Shown here: piece by piece, positions 17,818 to 27,143 of the stretch | Layout of the letters: the number at the start of each line of letters is the position of its first letter | How positions within the stretch are numbered: position 1 is the stretch's first letter | Assembly (NCBI GenBank): GCA_021414365.1 | Contig: JAIOOR010000019.1 | Span: forward strand, 1-64,000 | Length of the DNA stretch: 64,000 nt | Direction: 5' to 3' | DNA from: Nitrosarchaeum sp. | Lineage (GTDB): Archaea > Thermoproteota > Nitrososphaeria > Nitrososphaerales > Nitrosopumilaceae | The notes under the pieces: generated by a model | What the model was told of the DNA's origin: nothing | The model's input: the letters and a program-made list of their open reading frames with translations, nothing else | The model's database searches: none | Program-made: the position numbers and the translations under genes

Positions 17818-18399
17818 ATGTTAAATAATCTCAGAGGTGCATTGCAGCCAGCACTTGAAAAAATTGGTAAAGTTTTTGCATCAACAGGTCTGTCCCCAAA
17901 TTTTTGGACTGCTGTAGGTTTTGTATTTGCGCTTTCCTCTGCAGTAGTTTATGGTCTTCATATTGAATTTGGATTAATTATTGGTGGAATTTTGTTGCTA
18001 GTATCTGGATTTTTTGATATGGTCGATGGACAAGTGGCAAGAGTAACTGGAAAAACCTCTCTAAAGGGTTCATATCTTGATTCGATGTTTGATAAGATTG
18101 CTGAAGTTGCAATTTTTCTTGGATTGTTAATTGGTGGATATGCTGAACCATATCTCGTACTGCTAGCAATTACTTTATCACTACTCGTAAGTTATGCTCG
18201 TGCAAAATCTGATGCATTAAACATAAAGCTGCAAGGTGTCGGTATTGGAGAAAGAGCAGAACGCTTACTAGTAATTGCAATTATTGGAATCATTGGATTC
18301 ATTCAACCTGCAGTGATCATTGTAGTTGTAATTGCAGGAATTACGTTAATCCAACGAATGATTGTAACTGCAAAAAACATTAAAGAAAAAACTGACTAA
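17818..18399 (+). CDS. CDP-alcohol phosphatidyltransferase (archaeal phospholipid synthesis)
   Basis: 193 aa membrane enzyme. The CDP-OH-P signature is complete: DMVDGQVARVTGKTSLKGSYLDSMFDK (D-G-x2-A-R-x8-G-x3-D-x3-D, quoted in part elsewhere as DGQVAR). Archaeal members of this size usually attach inositol-phosphate or glycerol-phosphate to CDP-archaeol; archaetidylinositol-phosphate synthase is the likeliest. Five or six membrane segments follow. Confidence 0.82.
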   Translation: MLNNLRGALQPALEKIGKVFASTGLSPNFWTAVGFVFALSSAVVYGLHIEFGLIIGGILLLVSGFFDMVDGQVARVTGKTSLKGSYLDSMFDKIAEVAIFLGLLIGGYAEPYLVLLAITLSLLVSYARAKSDALNIKLQGVGIGERAERLLVIAIIGIIGFIQPAVIIVVVIAGITLIQRMIVTAKNIKEKTD

Positions 18400-18471
18400 A
18401 TTGATATTTTTTGTAATTTCATTAAAACTACCATTAACTAACATTTTTTTACATTAACGTGATTGATAAAT

Positions 18472-18545
18472 TGCCTAGCGATGAAGAATAATAGAGCATT
18501 GATTGAAGGTCAAAATGATTCACTGTTTCACGATCTGAGCTGGGT
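18472..18545 (+). ncRNA. Candidate box C/D guide RNA
   Basis: Between convergent genes. A terminal stem (cctagc ... gctggg, with G-U) brackets a C-box-like gcgatga directly after the 5' arm and a perfect D box CTGA directly before the 3' arm, the canonical C/D sRNA layout; about 70 nt. Internal C'/D' boxes are degenerate (attgatt, aatgatt). A T-rich stretch follows (ttactttttaaaa). Guide targets were not determined. Confidence 0.45.
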
Positions 18546-18573
18546 ACAAATTACTTTTTAAAACAAAAAATTT

Positions 18574-18861
18574 CTAACGAAGTTTTCCACGTTGTCTTCT
18601 GCTGTCTTCTGATCTAATTTTTAGAATCTTGAAGTGAATTGCACATGAAATACAGTACCATTTCAATACTGTTGGTGATGCAATGTATGCTCCTTGGGCG
18701 CGTAATTCTTTTGCCAAAGTATGTTCTACAAGATTGATTCTGCCTGTGACTTTCTTTGCCTTGTCTTTTGGTACCGTACATCCACAGTTTGTACATTGTA
18801 CTGTGCCTGATGATCCTTTACCGCCTTTTGTACGTCCTCTACTTGCACGTTTAAGTGGCAT
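18574..18861 (-). CDS. rps26e: Small ribosomal subunit protein S26e
   Basis: The ORF track overextends; the ATG at 18861 (MPLKRASRGRTKGG) lies 24-27 bp after a TATA-like tataag/ttatatt on the minus strand and gives 95 aa. The core has the S26e zinc finger (VQCTNCGCTVPKDKAKK and WYCISCAIH) and ends in a basic tail (RRQRGKLR). S26e contacts mRNA at the exit channel of the small subunit. Confidence 0.92.
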   Translation of the reverse strand: MPLKRASRGRTKGGKGSSGTVQCTNCGCTVPKDKAKKVTGRINLVEHTLAKELRAQGAYIASPTVLKWYCISCAIHFKILKIRSEDSRRQRGKLR

Positions 18862-18967
18862 GAAGACAATCAAATCTGCCTCCTTATATTCTTGTATGGT
18901 TTTGATTTTTTCCCCTTCTATTGGAAAAATCAAAATCTATCAAATCATGTTTTATTTTTGTGACTAA

Positions 18968-19543
18968 TTACTCTGATTTAATTTTTGAAAATAACGCATA
19001 CGCTCCACCTATTGCATATGAAATTGAAATCAAAATTCTAGATAATAAAATGGCGATATCCTGATGAGATACAAACAACGACGTATCGATTTCTATTGCT
19101 ATTGGAATGGCCAATAATGCAGTTAGTCCTACGAGTATCTGTTCTTTGTTACTTTGATTGCTAAATAATTTCATAAAAACATATGTTGAAAAGTTTCCTA
19201 ATCCTATTCCTAATAAAATCAAATATTGAAAATACTGTGGGAAAACTGCTATTAGGCCAAATGGTAGTGCCCAACATGAACCATTTATTATCTTGATGTA
19301 TAATGGCCAAGACAAACTATTTTTCATGCGATTACGAATTAATGAAATCCTTTTTTTAAAACTCAAAAAATAAATGCTGAAGATAATTCCAAATACTCCT
19401 ACCCAAACAATTCCATAAACATACTTTGGTAAATTGTTTAAAAATACAATTTCACTTGCAATTGATGCAATTGCCACTGCTATTGCCACACAGATAAACA
19501 AGAGTCCAAAAATTCGTCTAACTTCATATTTGGTTGACTCCAT
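18968..19543 (-). CDS. Polytopic membrane protein, unknown
   Basis: 191 aa with about six membrane segments and a basic loop (FKKRISLIRNRMKNSLSW) after the second. No motif I recognise. Upstream of S26e on the same strand with about a 100-bp gap, so probably independently transcribed. Confidence 0.65.
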   Translation of the reverse strand: MESTKYEVRRIFGLLFICVAIAVAIASIASEIVFLNNLPKYVYGIVWVGVFGIIFSIYFLSFKKRISLIRNRMKNSLSWPLYIKIINGSCWALPFGLIAVFPQYFQYLILLGIGLGNFSTYVFMKLFSNQSNKEQILVGLTALLAIPIAIEIDTSLFVSHQDIAILLSRILISISYAIGGAYALFSKIKSE

Positions 19544-19672
19544 GGATCTTGTTCATTCAAGCATAATTTATGGATTGAGTACAAAATAATTTGGTAAATT
19601 ATAATTCTAGTTATGATGTTTGTTGAGATTTGTACAATTACTAAAAAACTAAATAAAAAATAAAAAACTAGT

Positions 19673-20128
19673 CTATGCTAATAGACTAGTTTTCTTATCT
19701 CTTCTAATCAAGATTATGATATATGATGAAACAGCTATGATTCCTCCCTGAAGTACTTTGCTTAGAATGTCAATAAATCCAACATCGTCTTGTTGGCCTA
19801 CCAATGGAATATCTACAGTTCTAGATAATATGTATAGACATATCAGAGCTAATGAACCTCCTATTGCCAAAATATATGGTATTTTACTTGTGTGTCTGGT
19901 GATTGTTGCCCATACTCCAATTGGAATGTATGCTGCACCAACTGCTGCAAAAAATGCAGTTTCAATAAAAGCACCGCTTGGAAACTCTTGGGGTTTTCCA
20001 GCCTTCTCTTTGAATTCTAAACTCGCATCGGCAATTTCTTGAGTAGATACAAAGAGATACAATACTCCTGTACCTATCATCAAAAACACCATTGAAACCA
20101 TAGCTGATTTCACTGCTTTTGAGTTCAT
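19673..20128 (-). CDS. Four-helix membrane protein, unknown
   Basis: 151 aa: a signal-like first helix (VSMVFLMIGTGVLYLFV), a hydrophilic extracytoplasmic loop of about 25 residues, and three more helices ending in a basic tail. Not recognised. Divergent from the membrane/regulator pair at 20227. Confidence 0.65.
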   Translation of the reverse strand: MNSKAVKSAMVSMVFLMIGTGVLYLFVSTQEIADASLEFKEKAGKPQEFPSGAFIETAFFAAVGAAYIPIGVWATITRHTSKIPYILAIGGSLALICLYILSRTVDIPLVGQQDDVGFIDILSKVLQGGIIAVSSYIIILIRRDKKTSLLA

Positions 20129-20226
20129 GAATCATATCTGTAAAATTGAATATAATAGATTCCGACCGTTTTCAAAAAACGAGAATGGAAGATATTAATT
20201 AAATGCATATTCATATCCAATTACAG

Positions 20227-20493
20227 ATGGCACAAGAAATTCATTATGCAGTAATGGCATTGCATTTGACAGTTGGATTTGTGCTTGTATATTTAGCAGC
20301 AAAAGCATTCAAGAAAACAAAATATCCACCAATGGCATTACTCGTTATTGGTTTTTCTTTGATTGTTGTTGGTGATACAATAATTGGAGACGTAATGGAA
20401 TTTTTAGAACAAGGTATTTTTGGTGAAGTACTTTCAGAGGGAATTGAGATTTTAGGTTTTATTGTTTTGATATTAGCGGTGAAACGAAGCTGA
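20227..20493 (+). CDS. Three-helix membrane protein paired with a regulator
   Basis: The ATG at 20227 (MAQEIHYAVM) lies 28 bp from a TATA-like gatattaattaa and is preferred to the track start at 20203. 88 aa, three hydrophobic helices. The next gene, a winged helix, starts 1 bp after this stop, a membrane-protein plus HTH pairing that is common in archaea and suggests a simple sensor/regulator couple. Confidence 0.65.
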   Translation: MAQEIHYAVMALHLTVGFVLVYLAAKAFKKTKYPPMALLVIGFSLIVVGDTIIGDVMEFLEQGIFGEVLSEGIEILGFIVLILAVKRS

Positions 20494-20494
20494 A

Positions 20495-20833
20495 ATGGAC
20501 GATGCAAGTGAAATTCTCGACACGATCTCTGACGAACAGAGTAGGGAAATAATTAAGCTGTTATCAAACTTTGAGTATAACATACAACAAATTTCTGATT
20601 CTCTAAACATTCCTTTATCTACAGCATATAGAAAAGTAAAAAAATTAGACGAATTAAAACTGATAAAGAAAACAAAAGTGATTCGAACACTCGAAGGTCT
20701 TAATGAAAGTTATTATAAAAATTGGATTTATGAAATTGTAATTACTTACAGAGATGGCAACCTGTCCTACACATTAGAACATGCTAAGATTGAAGAAAAG
20801 ATAATAAGACTCTGGCAAAAATTTTCTGAATGA
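20495..20833 (+). CDS. ArsR-like winged-helix regulator
   Basis: 112 aa. ILDTISDEQSREIIKLLSNFEYNIQQISDSLNIPLSTAYRKVKKLDELKLIKK (partly quoted) is a clear HTH with wing, followed by a C-terminal beta-strand segment (YEIVITYRDGNL). Starts immediately after the membrane protein at 20227 (TGAAATG junction), so the two are co-transcribed and presumably co-functional. Confidence 0.8.
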   Translation: MDDASEILDTISDEQSREIIKLLSNFEYNIQQISDSLNIPLSTAYRKVKKLDELKLIKKTKVIRTLEGLNESYYKNWIYEIVITYRDGNLSYTLEHAKIEEKIIRLWQKFSE

Positions 20834-20981
20834 TTTCCAATCTTAAATTGTTAATCTAATTTTTATTACATCTATTTTAAAAATTAAACGCATTTTAATT
20901 AGTTTGAATTGATTTTGCAATCTGTTTTAGGTGTAATTAAAAAATACATCGTACCTTAATTGTCAAAATCATCATATTTTA

Positions 20982-21116
20982 ATGCTAGATCAATTATTTC
21001 CTGATATAATGCGAGGTTTATGCCATGTTTGCTTTAGATCAAATATGGAATTAGTTATATCAAAGGGAAATATCATGTGTCCGGAATGTTTTGAAAAACA
21101 AAATGCAAAAAACTAA
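20982..21116 (+). CDS. Zinc-ribbon micro-protein (44 aa)
   Basis: Below the ORF-track cutoff. The peptide has two knuckles, LCHVCFRS and IMCPECFEK, 17 residues apart, a complete C4 zinc ribbon. It lies 26 bp upstream of the PfkB kinase on the same strand and may be co-transcribed with it. Confidence 0.6.
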   Translation: MLDQLFPDIMRGLCHVCFRSNMELVISKGNIMCPECFEKQNAKN

Positions 21117-21142
21117 ATCGATACTATTTGAAACACTAAGTA

Positions 21143-22012
21143 ATGAAATTAGCCTTATTTTCACACTGCGCAATAGATACCATTTCAATTGATGGCATCA
21201 CTCATGAGCAAATTGGGGGCGCTGCATGTTATGGTGGTTTGACTGCAAGGCAATTCAAATTTGATGTGGATCTATACACGAAATTTGGAAGAGACTTTCC
21301 AGAACAATATTTAATTCAAAACAAAATTCATTTCGAAAATGCATTGTCTGAGAAACTAACAACACGATTTGCTATTGATATAACTGGTTCAGACAGATCT
21401 CTTAAATTGTTAAATAAATGCGATCCTATTGAATACACCCCCATAAATGCAGACGGTTCACTGATTACTCCAATTTTTCATGAAATTTCTGGAGACATAT
21501 TTGCTAAAATAAAAAAAGATTCTAGTTTTACTCTAGTTGATCCTCAAGGGTTTTTGAGACACATGGATTCAAACAACAATGTGATTTTGAAAAATACTGA
21601 TCTTGATTTATCTGGAGTCAATGCAATAAAGGTAAACCCTGAAGAATCACAAATGATCGTCAATGGCACTCATGATGAAATGATGAGTGCATTACAAAAA
21701 AAAGGTGTAGAATTTGTAATTCTGACAAACAAAACTGAAGTTTCGTTATTAGTTAAAGACAAAATTTATTCTATTACATTACCTAACAAAGAAGTTTATG
21801 ATACAACTGGTCTTGGTGATATTTTTTGTGCAACATTTTGTTGTACAATGTTAAAAGAAAAGGATTTTCTTTGGGCATTATGTTTTGCAGGTGGTTCTGC
21901 TCAAGCTGCATTGGACTCAAAACAAGTTGGTTTGTTAAAAATTCCACAAAAAAATGCAATTGAGACTAATGCTTCCTATTTTTACAATTTAGTAAAATAC
22001 AGATCAATTTAG
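21143..22012 (+). CDS. PfkB-family sugar/nucleoside kinase
   Basis: 289 aa ribokinase-fold kinase. The C-terminal signature YDTTGLGDIFCATFCC holds the catalytic base Asp and anion hole (DTTG-x-GD); the N terminus (GGAACYGGLTARQFKFDVDLYTKFG, partly quoted) shows the substrate-side Gly motif. The usual acceptor could be inositol, ribose, adenosine or another sugar; the sequence does not decide. Not part of an evident pathway cluster. Confidence 0.85.
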   Translation: MKLALFSHCAIDTISIDGITHEQIGGAACYGGLTARQFKFDVDLYTKFGRDFPEQYLIQNKIHFENALSEKLTTRFAIDITGSDRSLKLLNKCDPIEYTPINADGSLITPIFHEISGDIFAKIKKDSSFTLVDPQGFLRHMDSNNNVILKNTDLDLSGVNAIKVNPEESQMIVNGTHDEMMSALQKKGVEFVILTNKTEVSLLVKDKIYSITLPNKEVYDTTGLGDIFCATFCCTMLKEKDFLWALCFAGGSAQAALDSKQVGLLKIPQKNAIETNASYFYNLVKYRSI

Positions 22013-22124
22013 CGTATTATTTTTATGATTATTATTTTGTGAAAATTATGTTATTTAGAATAACGAAAAACAAGACTTAAGACCGGTATCTGAAAGAATC
22101 CCGATGACAGTCTCATTTTTCAAC

Positions 22125-22151
22125 TTATGATCAATACATTATTGATCATAA
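22125..22151. promoter_or_regulatory. Perfect 12-bp inverted repeat with 3-bp spacer
   Basis: TTATGATCAATA-cat-TATTGATCATAA. It lies in the 300-bp gap between the PfkB gene and NAD kinase, where no ORF is seen. As DNA it is a strong operator candidate; as RNA it would form a very stable hairpin and could end the PfkB transcript, but no T-run follows it directly. It is about 160 bp upstream of the NAD kinase start. Confidence 0.55.
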
Positions 22152-22312
22152 TCATCTATCTTATGTCATCTTTCTGTATATTTTCTTGTGTGTTTTTTTT
22201 GAAAAACTGGTAAAATTCTCTATTTGATGCATGATTTTTGGAGGATTACATTTGAAATTGTGCTCTATTTCATGTGTTTATCCTTTTATTGTACTCCTAA
22301 TTTCATTTCTTT

Positions 22313-23314
22313 GTGCAAATAGGAATCTATGGTTCTGATACAACAGCATCTGCAGCAATTACAATAAAAAAAATTCTTGATGATGCTGAAATTGAATCCT
22401 TTGTAATTACTACAAAATCCAAAGTAAAACAAGCTGATTGTATTTTGGTGTTGGGCGGTGACAAAGGAGTTAGAAATTACTTTCATAGATCTTTCGATTC
22501 AACAACACCTGTTTTAGGAATAAGTGAAGGTGAATCAAGTGGATTTTTAGCACAAATTGATCTTAGAGAGTTTTCATCTTATGTAAGAATATTAAAAAAA
22601 CAAAATTTTACTGTTGAAGAAGTTCCAAGAATTGGTGTGAAAATTGACGGAAAAAACGTTTATCCTGTCTTAAATGATGTTGCAGTATTCTCCTCAAAAA
22701 GTGCAATGCTTATGGAACACACACTAAGTGTAAATGAAGAAGAAGTATGGCACGATAACAGCGATGGAATTATTGTATCTACCCCTATTGGCTCATCAGC
22801 ATATTCAATGTCTGCAGGTGGACCTATGCTATTTCCCAATTCAGGTGTATTTGAAATTATATCTGTAAACTCACTAGATATTACACGAAGACCCTTAATT
22901 GTGTCAAATCAAAGCTCTATTCAGATTAGTGATATTTCAGCTAGATTACACTGTGAAGTTGTTCTTGATGGTTTAGATAGATACAAAGTAAACAATTTAG
23001 TGGAATGTACCCAGTTTTTACCTCCTGCAAAAATAATCCGACTCAAAAAAGATTCTACTGCAATTTCTGCACTGGCAAAAAAAGTTCACCTTGCTGAAGA
23101 ATTACTTAGTATGCCTCCTAGTTCTAAATTATTGTTAAAAACATTGGAATACGAAGGTGCACTTACACAAAAAGATCTTGCAAACAAAACTTTGCTTCCT
23201 GATAGGACTGTTAGATTGGCACTAAGCCATTTGCTAAAAAAAGGATATGTCAAAAAGAAAGTCTCAATTAGAGACGCAAGACAAAAAATTTACGAAATAT
23301 CTAAAATAGAATAG
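22313..23314 (+). CDS. nadK: NAD kinase fused to a C-terminal winged helix
   Basis: 333 aa, GTG start. The kinase part (1-245) has the diacylglycerol-kinase-like fold: LVLGGDKGVR corresponds to the GGDGT motif and DGIIVSTPIGSSAYSMSAGG to the conserved substrate block. The GGDK variant is noteworthy. Residues 260-333 add a winged helix (YEGALTQKDLANKTLLPDRTVRLALSHLLKKGYVKK, partly quoted) that NAD kinases normally lack, suggesting NADP-linked transcriptional control or a moonlighting regulator. Assignment as NAD(+) kinase is good; role of the fusion is inference. Confidence 0.85.
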   Translation: MQIGIYGSDTTASAAITIKKILDDAEIESFVITTKSKVKQADCILVLGGDKGVRNYFHRSFDSTTPVLGISEGESSGFLAQIDLREFSSYVRILKKQNFTVEEVPRIGVKIDGKNVYPVLNDVAVFSSKSAMLMEHTLSVNEEEVWHDNSDGIIVSTPIGSSAYSMSAGGPMLFPNSGVFEIISVNSLDITRRPLIVSNQSSIQISDISARLHCEVVLDGLDRYKVNNLVECTQFLPPAKIIRLKKDSTAISALAKKVHLAEELLSMPPSSKLLLKTLEYEGALTQKDLANKTLLPDRTVRLALSHLLKKGYVKKKVSIRDARQKIYEISKIE

Positions 23315-23342
23315 TTTTTTCAATCTTTTGGGATTTTTATGT

Positions 23343-24944
23343 TTACTTTTGAGATGCAGCTTTTACAAATGCCTCAAAGACTGGTTCAGGATATCCGGGT
23401 CTACTGTTAAACTCTGGATGAAACTGAACTCCGAGATAGAATTTATGTGAAGGAATCTCTAGCATTTCCATCCTTTTGCCATTATCACTTTCTGCTGAAA
23501 AAATTAACCCGTTTTTTTCAAATTCTGGAATGTATTTTTTATTGATTTCATATCTATGTCTGTGTCTTTTGCTGATTACGTCTGCATTGTAGATTTTATG
23601 GGATATTGTATTTTGTTTAATCTGAACATCGTTTGCTCCTAATCTTAATGAACCTCCCATATCTGATATGTTTTTTTGTTCTGGTAGTAAATCAACAATT
23701 GGATTTTTAGCATCTGTTTTTATCTCAGTGGAATTTGCATCTTCTAATTTCAAAACATTTCTTCCAAATGCAATTGTGGCTAACTGAAATCCAAAACATA
23801 TTCCAAGATATGGGATATTTTTTTCTCTTGCATAGTTTGCAGTTTTTATGATTCCTTCTGCACCTCTTACTCCAAATCCTCCTGGAACTAATATCCCATT
23901 ATACTGTGATAAAATATTGAAGTCTGTAATTGCTTCAGAGTCTATCCAGTCTATCTCTATTGATTTTCCTAATTTTGCACCTGCATGCTTTAATGCATGA
24001 TTAACACTAACGTAACTATCCGCAAGTGTGACATATTTTCCAACCATTGCAATTCTTACTTTTTGGTCTTCATGGTTTATAATTGACTCTGCAATAGAAT
24101 TCCATTTATCCCAATTTGCAGAAGCATTTACCATGCCTACTTTTCTAAATTTTGTAAATAATGAATCCATTATTCCTTGATCATACAATATTTGTGGAAC
24201 TTGAAAAATTGATTTTACATCATGACATGATAAAACATCATTAGCAGTGACATTTGTAAATAACGCAATTTTTTTCTTTGTACTTTCTTCCAATGGAGTT
24301 GTACATCTTACTGCCAAAAAATCTGGTTGAATACCAATTCTTCTTAACTCTTGTGCACTGTGCTGTGTGGGTTTTGTTTTTTGCTCTCCTACAACATCTA
24401 ATGATGGTGCAAGTGTTACATGGACAAATATTACATTCTGTGGTCCTTCCTCAACTCTCATCTGTCTTAGCGCTTCTAAAAATGGGAGGGATTCAATGTC
24501 TCCTACTGTACCGCCACATTCTACAATCAAAAAATCAAGCTGTTCTTCTTCTGCAATTTTTCTAATTCTATTCTTGATTTCGTCTGTTATGTGAGGAATT
24601 ATTTGAACACATGCCCCTAAATATTCCCCTTTTCTTTCTGCCTCAATTACTGTGGAATATACTTGGGCTGTAGTGATATTGTGACTTTTTGGAATATTTT
24701 GATTTAGAAATCTTTCATAATTTCCAATATCCATATCACACTCTCCACCATCTTCGGTCACAAAGACTTCACCATGAGCTACCGGGTTCATTGTTCCTGC
24801 ATCATAATTCAGATAAGGATCTATTTTGACACATGATACTTTTTGATCAGCTAATTGTAATAATTTTGCAATTGATGACGTAGTCACCCCCTTTCCAAGA
24901 CCAGACATCACTCCCCCTGTTACAAAAATAAATTTAGTCTGCAC
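23343..24944 (-). CDS. pyrG: CTP synthase
   Basis: 533 aa, full-length. The N-terminal synthetase domain starts [20 protein letters not shown] (P-loop) and the C-terminal class I glutamine amidotransferase has the nucleophile elbow LGICFGFQ and HPEFNSRPG. It aminates UTP to CTP with glutamine. Convergent with NAD kinase. Confidence 0.96.
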   Translation of the reverse strand: MQTKFIFVTGGVMSGLGKGVTTSSIAKLLQLADQKVSCVKIDPYLNYDAGTMNPVAHGEVFVTEDGGECDMDIGNYERFLNQNIPKSHNITTAQVYSTVIEAERKGEYLGACVQIIPHITDEIKNRIRKIAEEEQLDFLIVECGGTVGDIESLPFLEALRQMRVEEGPQNVIFVHVTLAPSLDVVGEQKTKPTQHSAQELRRIGIQPDFLAVRCTTPLEESTKKKIALFTNVTANDVLSCHDVKSIFQVPQILYDQGIMDSLFTKFRKVGMVNASANWDKWNSIAESIINHEDQKVRIAMVGKYVTLADSYVSVNHALKHAGAKLGKSIEIDWIDSEAITDFNILSQYNGILVPGGFGVRGAEGIIKTANYAREKNIPYLGICFGFQLATIAFGRNVLKLEDANSTEIKTDAKNPIVDLLPEQKNISDMGGSLRLGANDVQIKQNTISHKIYNADVISKRHRHRYEINKKYIPEFEKNGLIFSAESDNGKRMEMLEIPSHKFYLGVQFHPEFNSRPGYPEPVFEAFVKAASQK

Positions 24945-25120
24945 ATTCAGAAAACAAGTATCTAGTTTTTGTATGTTTTGCTCTCATGATTCTAAAATAA
25001 TTTGATCTATCGTTCAAAGGTGCGATCTTACATGTGTGTAAGATTTTATATTTTTTTTAACGTATGTTTGATCTTTCTAAAGAATATTTTTTATTTCTCA
25101 GTGCCTAACTAACTTATGAG

Positions 25121-25191
25121 AACATCTAGATAGTGGTCTTTAACTGAAATAGAGCTCCCCCTCAAAGATGTTAAAAATACCTGACCACTAT
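25121..25191 (+). ncRNA. Candidate RNA with two interleaved stems
   Basis: Upstream of pyrG. Two inverted repeats are interleaved: aacatct (25121-25127) with agatgtt (25166-25172), and atagtggtc (25130-25138) with gaccactat (25183-25191). Their order A-B-A'-B' means either a pseudoknot or two alternative folds, as in a switch. Strand is not determined. The tagtggtc arm recurs in the hairpin at 50021. Confidence 0.4.
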
Positions 25192-25202
25192 TCTTTGACG
25201 TT

Positions 25203-25487
25203 TTAGAGTTTATCGCTAAATCTAGATCTAAATGCATCTACTCTACTTTGGGTCTTGTATTCTTCAGGATGTGAATTTTTTCGTGAGCGTTCTTCTAGCT
25301 TGTGTTTGTGCTCTTCTCTGGCGTGGTGTAGTCTATCCTTTTCATGAATAAACTCTTTTTTGCAATATTGACAAGTTACGATAGTTTTATGATGTTCATG
25401 TCTGACATGTTTTACCAGGTCATCGTGGTTATCGAATTTCGCATCACATTGAATGCAGTCATTTTTCTTATTGTGAAAAAGCTCCAT
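25203..25487 (-). CDS. Double C2H2 zinc-finger protein
   Basis: 94 aa with two fingers: CIQCDAKFDNHDDLVKHVRHEH and CQYCKKEFIHEKDRLHHAREEH (each C-x2-C-x12-H-x3/4-H, arms quoted in part), followed by a basic, charged tail. Eukaryote-like tandem C2H2 fingers are uncommon in prokaryotes but recurrent in ammonia-oxidising archaea. DNA or RNA binding inferred. Confidence 0.75.
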   Translation of the reverse strand: MELFHNKKNDCIQCDAKFDNHDDLVKHVRHEHHKTIVTCQYCKKEFIHEKDRLHHAREEHKHKLEERSRKNSHPEEYKTQSRVDAFRSRFSDKL

Positions 25488-25646
25488 AAGTTTGTCTACT
25501 AAGATTGCATATTTAAATTCGATACATGTTAATCATTTTTGAAACTTTAATTTGATTTGTTTTGAATTTTTAGTAAAATGATTTTGTTTGCTCACTCAAA
25601 GTTTACACTGTTCTTTGATAATATTACCATTTTTTGGAATCCAATT

Positions 25647-25733
25647 ATGATGGTTGAATCTGAGCCCTGTAGCCATGAATATGCACATAATGGAACATTA
25701 TCGTGCAGGAAATGTGGTAAAATTCGACTATAG
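25647..25733 (+). CDS. Possible 28-aa Cys/His micro-protein
   Basis: ATG-ATG start, peptide with PCSHEYAHNGTLSCRKCGKIRL, i.e. C-x2-H and C-x2-C spaced as in a compact zinc knuckle. Too short for confident gene calling, but the metal-ligand pattern is unlikely in random sequence. Confidence 0.4.
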   Translation: MMVESEPCSHEYAHNGTLSCRKCGKIRL

Positions 25734-25847
25734 ATTTGAAAAAAACCTAGTATAATTTATTATTAGAAATGAAAATACTTTTTTTTTAAATCTATTACTC
25801 TCTAATTCAATTAAATATTTAGGAAAAAATTGAAAAATGAATCTGAT

Positions 25848-26024
25848 CTAGATTTCCTTTATGTGTGATTTTATTTTTGCTACAACTTCCGGTGTTACTT
25901 TGATGTCTTTGTGTTCTTTTTTGGCGTGTTCGGCAACCTTTTTCATCAACTCTTCTTCTGTTTTTGCAGTCGTAGACCATCTGCATTTAACTCCCACATC
26001 TGCACAGCTGATACTTTTTGTCAT
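25848..26024 (-). CDS. DUF1059 small protein
   Basis: 58 aa, just below the ORF-track limit; the plus-strand ORF 25861..26043 is its shadow. The pattern MTKSISCADVGVKCRWS ... EEELMKKVAEHAKKEH matches DUF1059, a short family with C-x6-C-x2 near the N terminus and an amphipathic helix; function unknown. Confidence 0.7.
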   Translation of the reverse strand: MTKSISCADVGVKCRWSTTAKTEEELMKKVAEHAKKEHKDIKVTPEVVAKIKSHIKEI

Positions 26025-26097
26025 AATTATAGAATGTATGTGAAATAATTAAGGATTGTTAAAAGATTTTAGAAAAATAAAAAAGAAAATGTCCTGA

Positions 26098-26205
26098 TTA
26101 GGAAGTCACAGATTTAATCGATTTAACGGCATTATGCAGGTTAGACAAGTTGTTTGAGATTATTTTTTCTTTTTGTCCAAGACAATTTCCTCCGAGATAG
26201 CGCAT
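26098..26205 (-). CDS. Doubtful 35-aa micro-ORF in the pre-trpA gap
   Basis: The gap 26025-26339 downstream of trpA has no larger gene. On the minus strand an ATG at 26205 opens a 35-codon frame (MRYLGGNCLGQKEKI...) with no motif. Listed only because it fills the gap; it may be chance. Confidence 0.2.
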   Translation of the reverse strand: MRYLGGNCLGQKEKIISNNLSNLHNAVKSIKSVTS

Positions 26206-26339
26206 AATATTACAAGATAATAAAGATAAAGGATAATTTGTACATTAACAATAAATCAATGTTTTTTAGTTGTTTCAGATATATCAAATCGATTTTTAAC
26301 TAATCTACGATCTAAATCTGGATCTATTTTTTATACAAT

Positions 26340-27143
26340 TTATTTTTGGATTGTCTCTTTTTTGAGACTCCTTGTAAATCTTGTAACGCTTGACTCTCTT
26401 TTGTTTTGAGGTGTTTTCTCAATTAGTTTCAAAAACGCACTGCCTACAATTACTGCATCTGCTCCCGTCTTGATGTATTTTTTGACATCGTCAGGAGTTG
26501 AAACGCCAAATCCTACACCTACTGGGATCTTTCCTTTGGTTATTTTTTTAACTCCTTTTATTGCTCTTAGCGTATAGTTTTGAATTCCTGTTTTTACTCC
26601 TGTAGTGCCATACACTGCAACAAGATACAAAAATCCCGAAGATGACTTTGTAATTTTTTCTATTCTTGATTTTGTTGTATTTGGGGAAATCAAAAATATC
26701 GTATCCATCATGTTTTTAGTAGCTTCCAGGTATTCTTTTGATTCCTCAATAGACATGTCTGGAAGAATTAATCCATCAATTCCTGCTTTTTTAGCCTCTA
26801 CAATAAATTTTTGATATCCTTTATGATACAAAATATTGGTATATGTCATTAGAATCAGAGGAATTTCAGTTTCTTTTCTGATCTTTTTTACAATGTTAAA
26901 AAATTTGTTAATTTTTGTTCCATTGTGAAGTGATACAGTACTGGCATTTTGAATTACAGGGCCATCGGCAAGAGGATCTGAAAAAGGAAATCCTAGTTCA
27001 ATAATGTCTGCCCCGCCATGTATCAATCCTCTAACTGCCGCCATTGTAGCTGCTTCATTTGGGTATCCTACCATTATGTATGCGATTAATGCTTTTTCTT
27101 TTTTTGCAGAAAGTTCTGCAAATTTTTCTTTAATTCTTGCCAT
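26340..27143 (-). CDS. trpA: Tryptophan synthase alpha chain
   Basis: 267 aa. Cleaves indole-3-glycerol phosphate to indole, which is channelled to TrpB. The catalytic Glu motif [17 protein letters not shown] and catalytic Asp region [11 protein letters not shown] are both present, with the phosphate site [10 protein letters not shown]. Last gene of trpEGDCBA; its start overlaps trpB by 14 bp. Confidence 0.95.
   Translation of the reverse strand: MARIKEKFAELSAKKEKALIAYIMVGYPNEAATMAAVRGLIHGGADIIELGFPFSDPLADGPVIQNASTVSLHNGTKINKFFNIVKKIRKETEIPLILMTYTNILYHKGYQKFIVEAKKAGIDGLILPDMSIEESKEYLEATKNMMDTIFLISPNTTKSRIEKITKSSSGFLYLVAVYGTTGVKTGIQNYTLRAIKGVKKITKGKIPVGVGFGVSTPDDVKKYIKTGADAVIVGSAFLKLIEKTPQNKRESSVTRFTRSLKKETIQK

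Noticed and set aside
25861-26043. Plus-strand ORF of 60 aa
   Set aside because: Shadow of the 58-aa DUF1059 gene on the minus strand.
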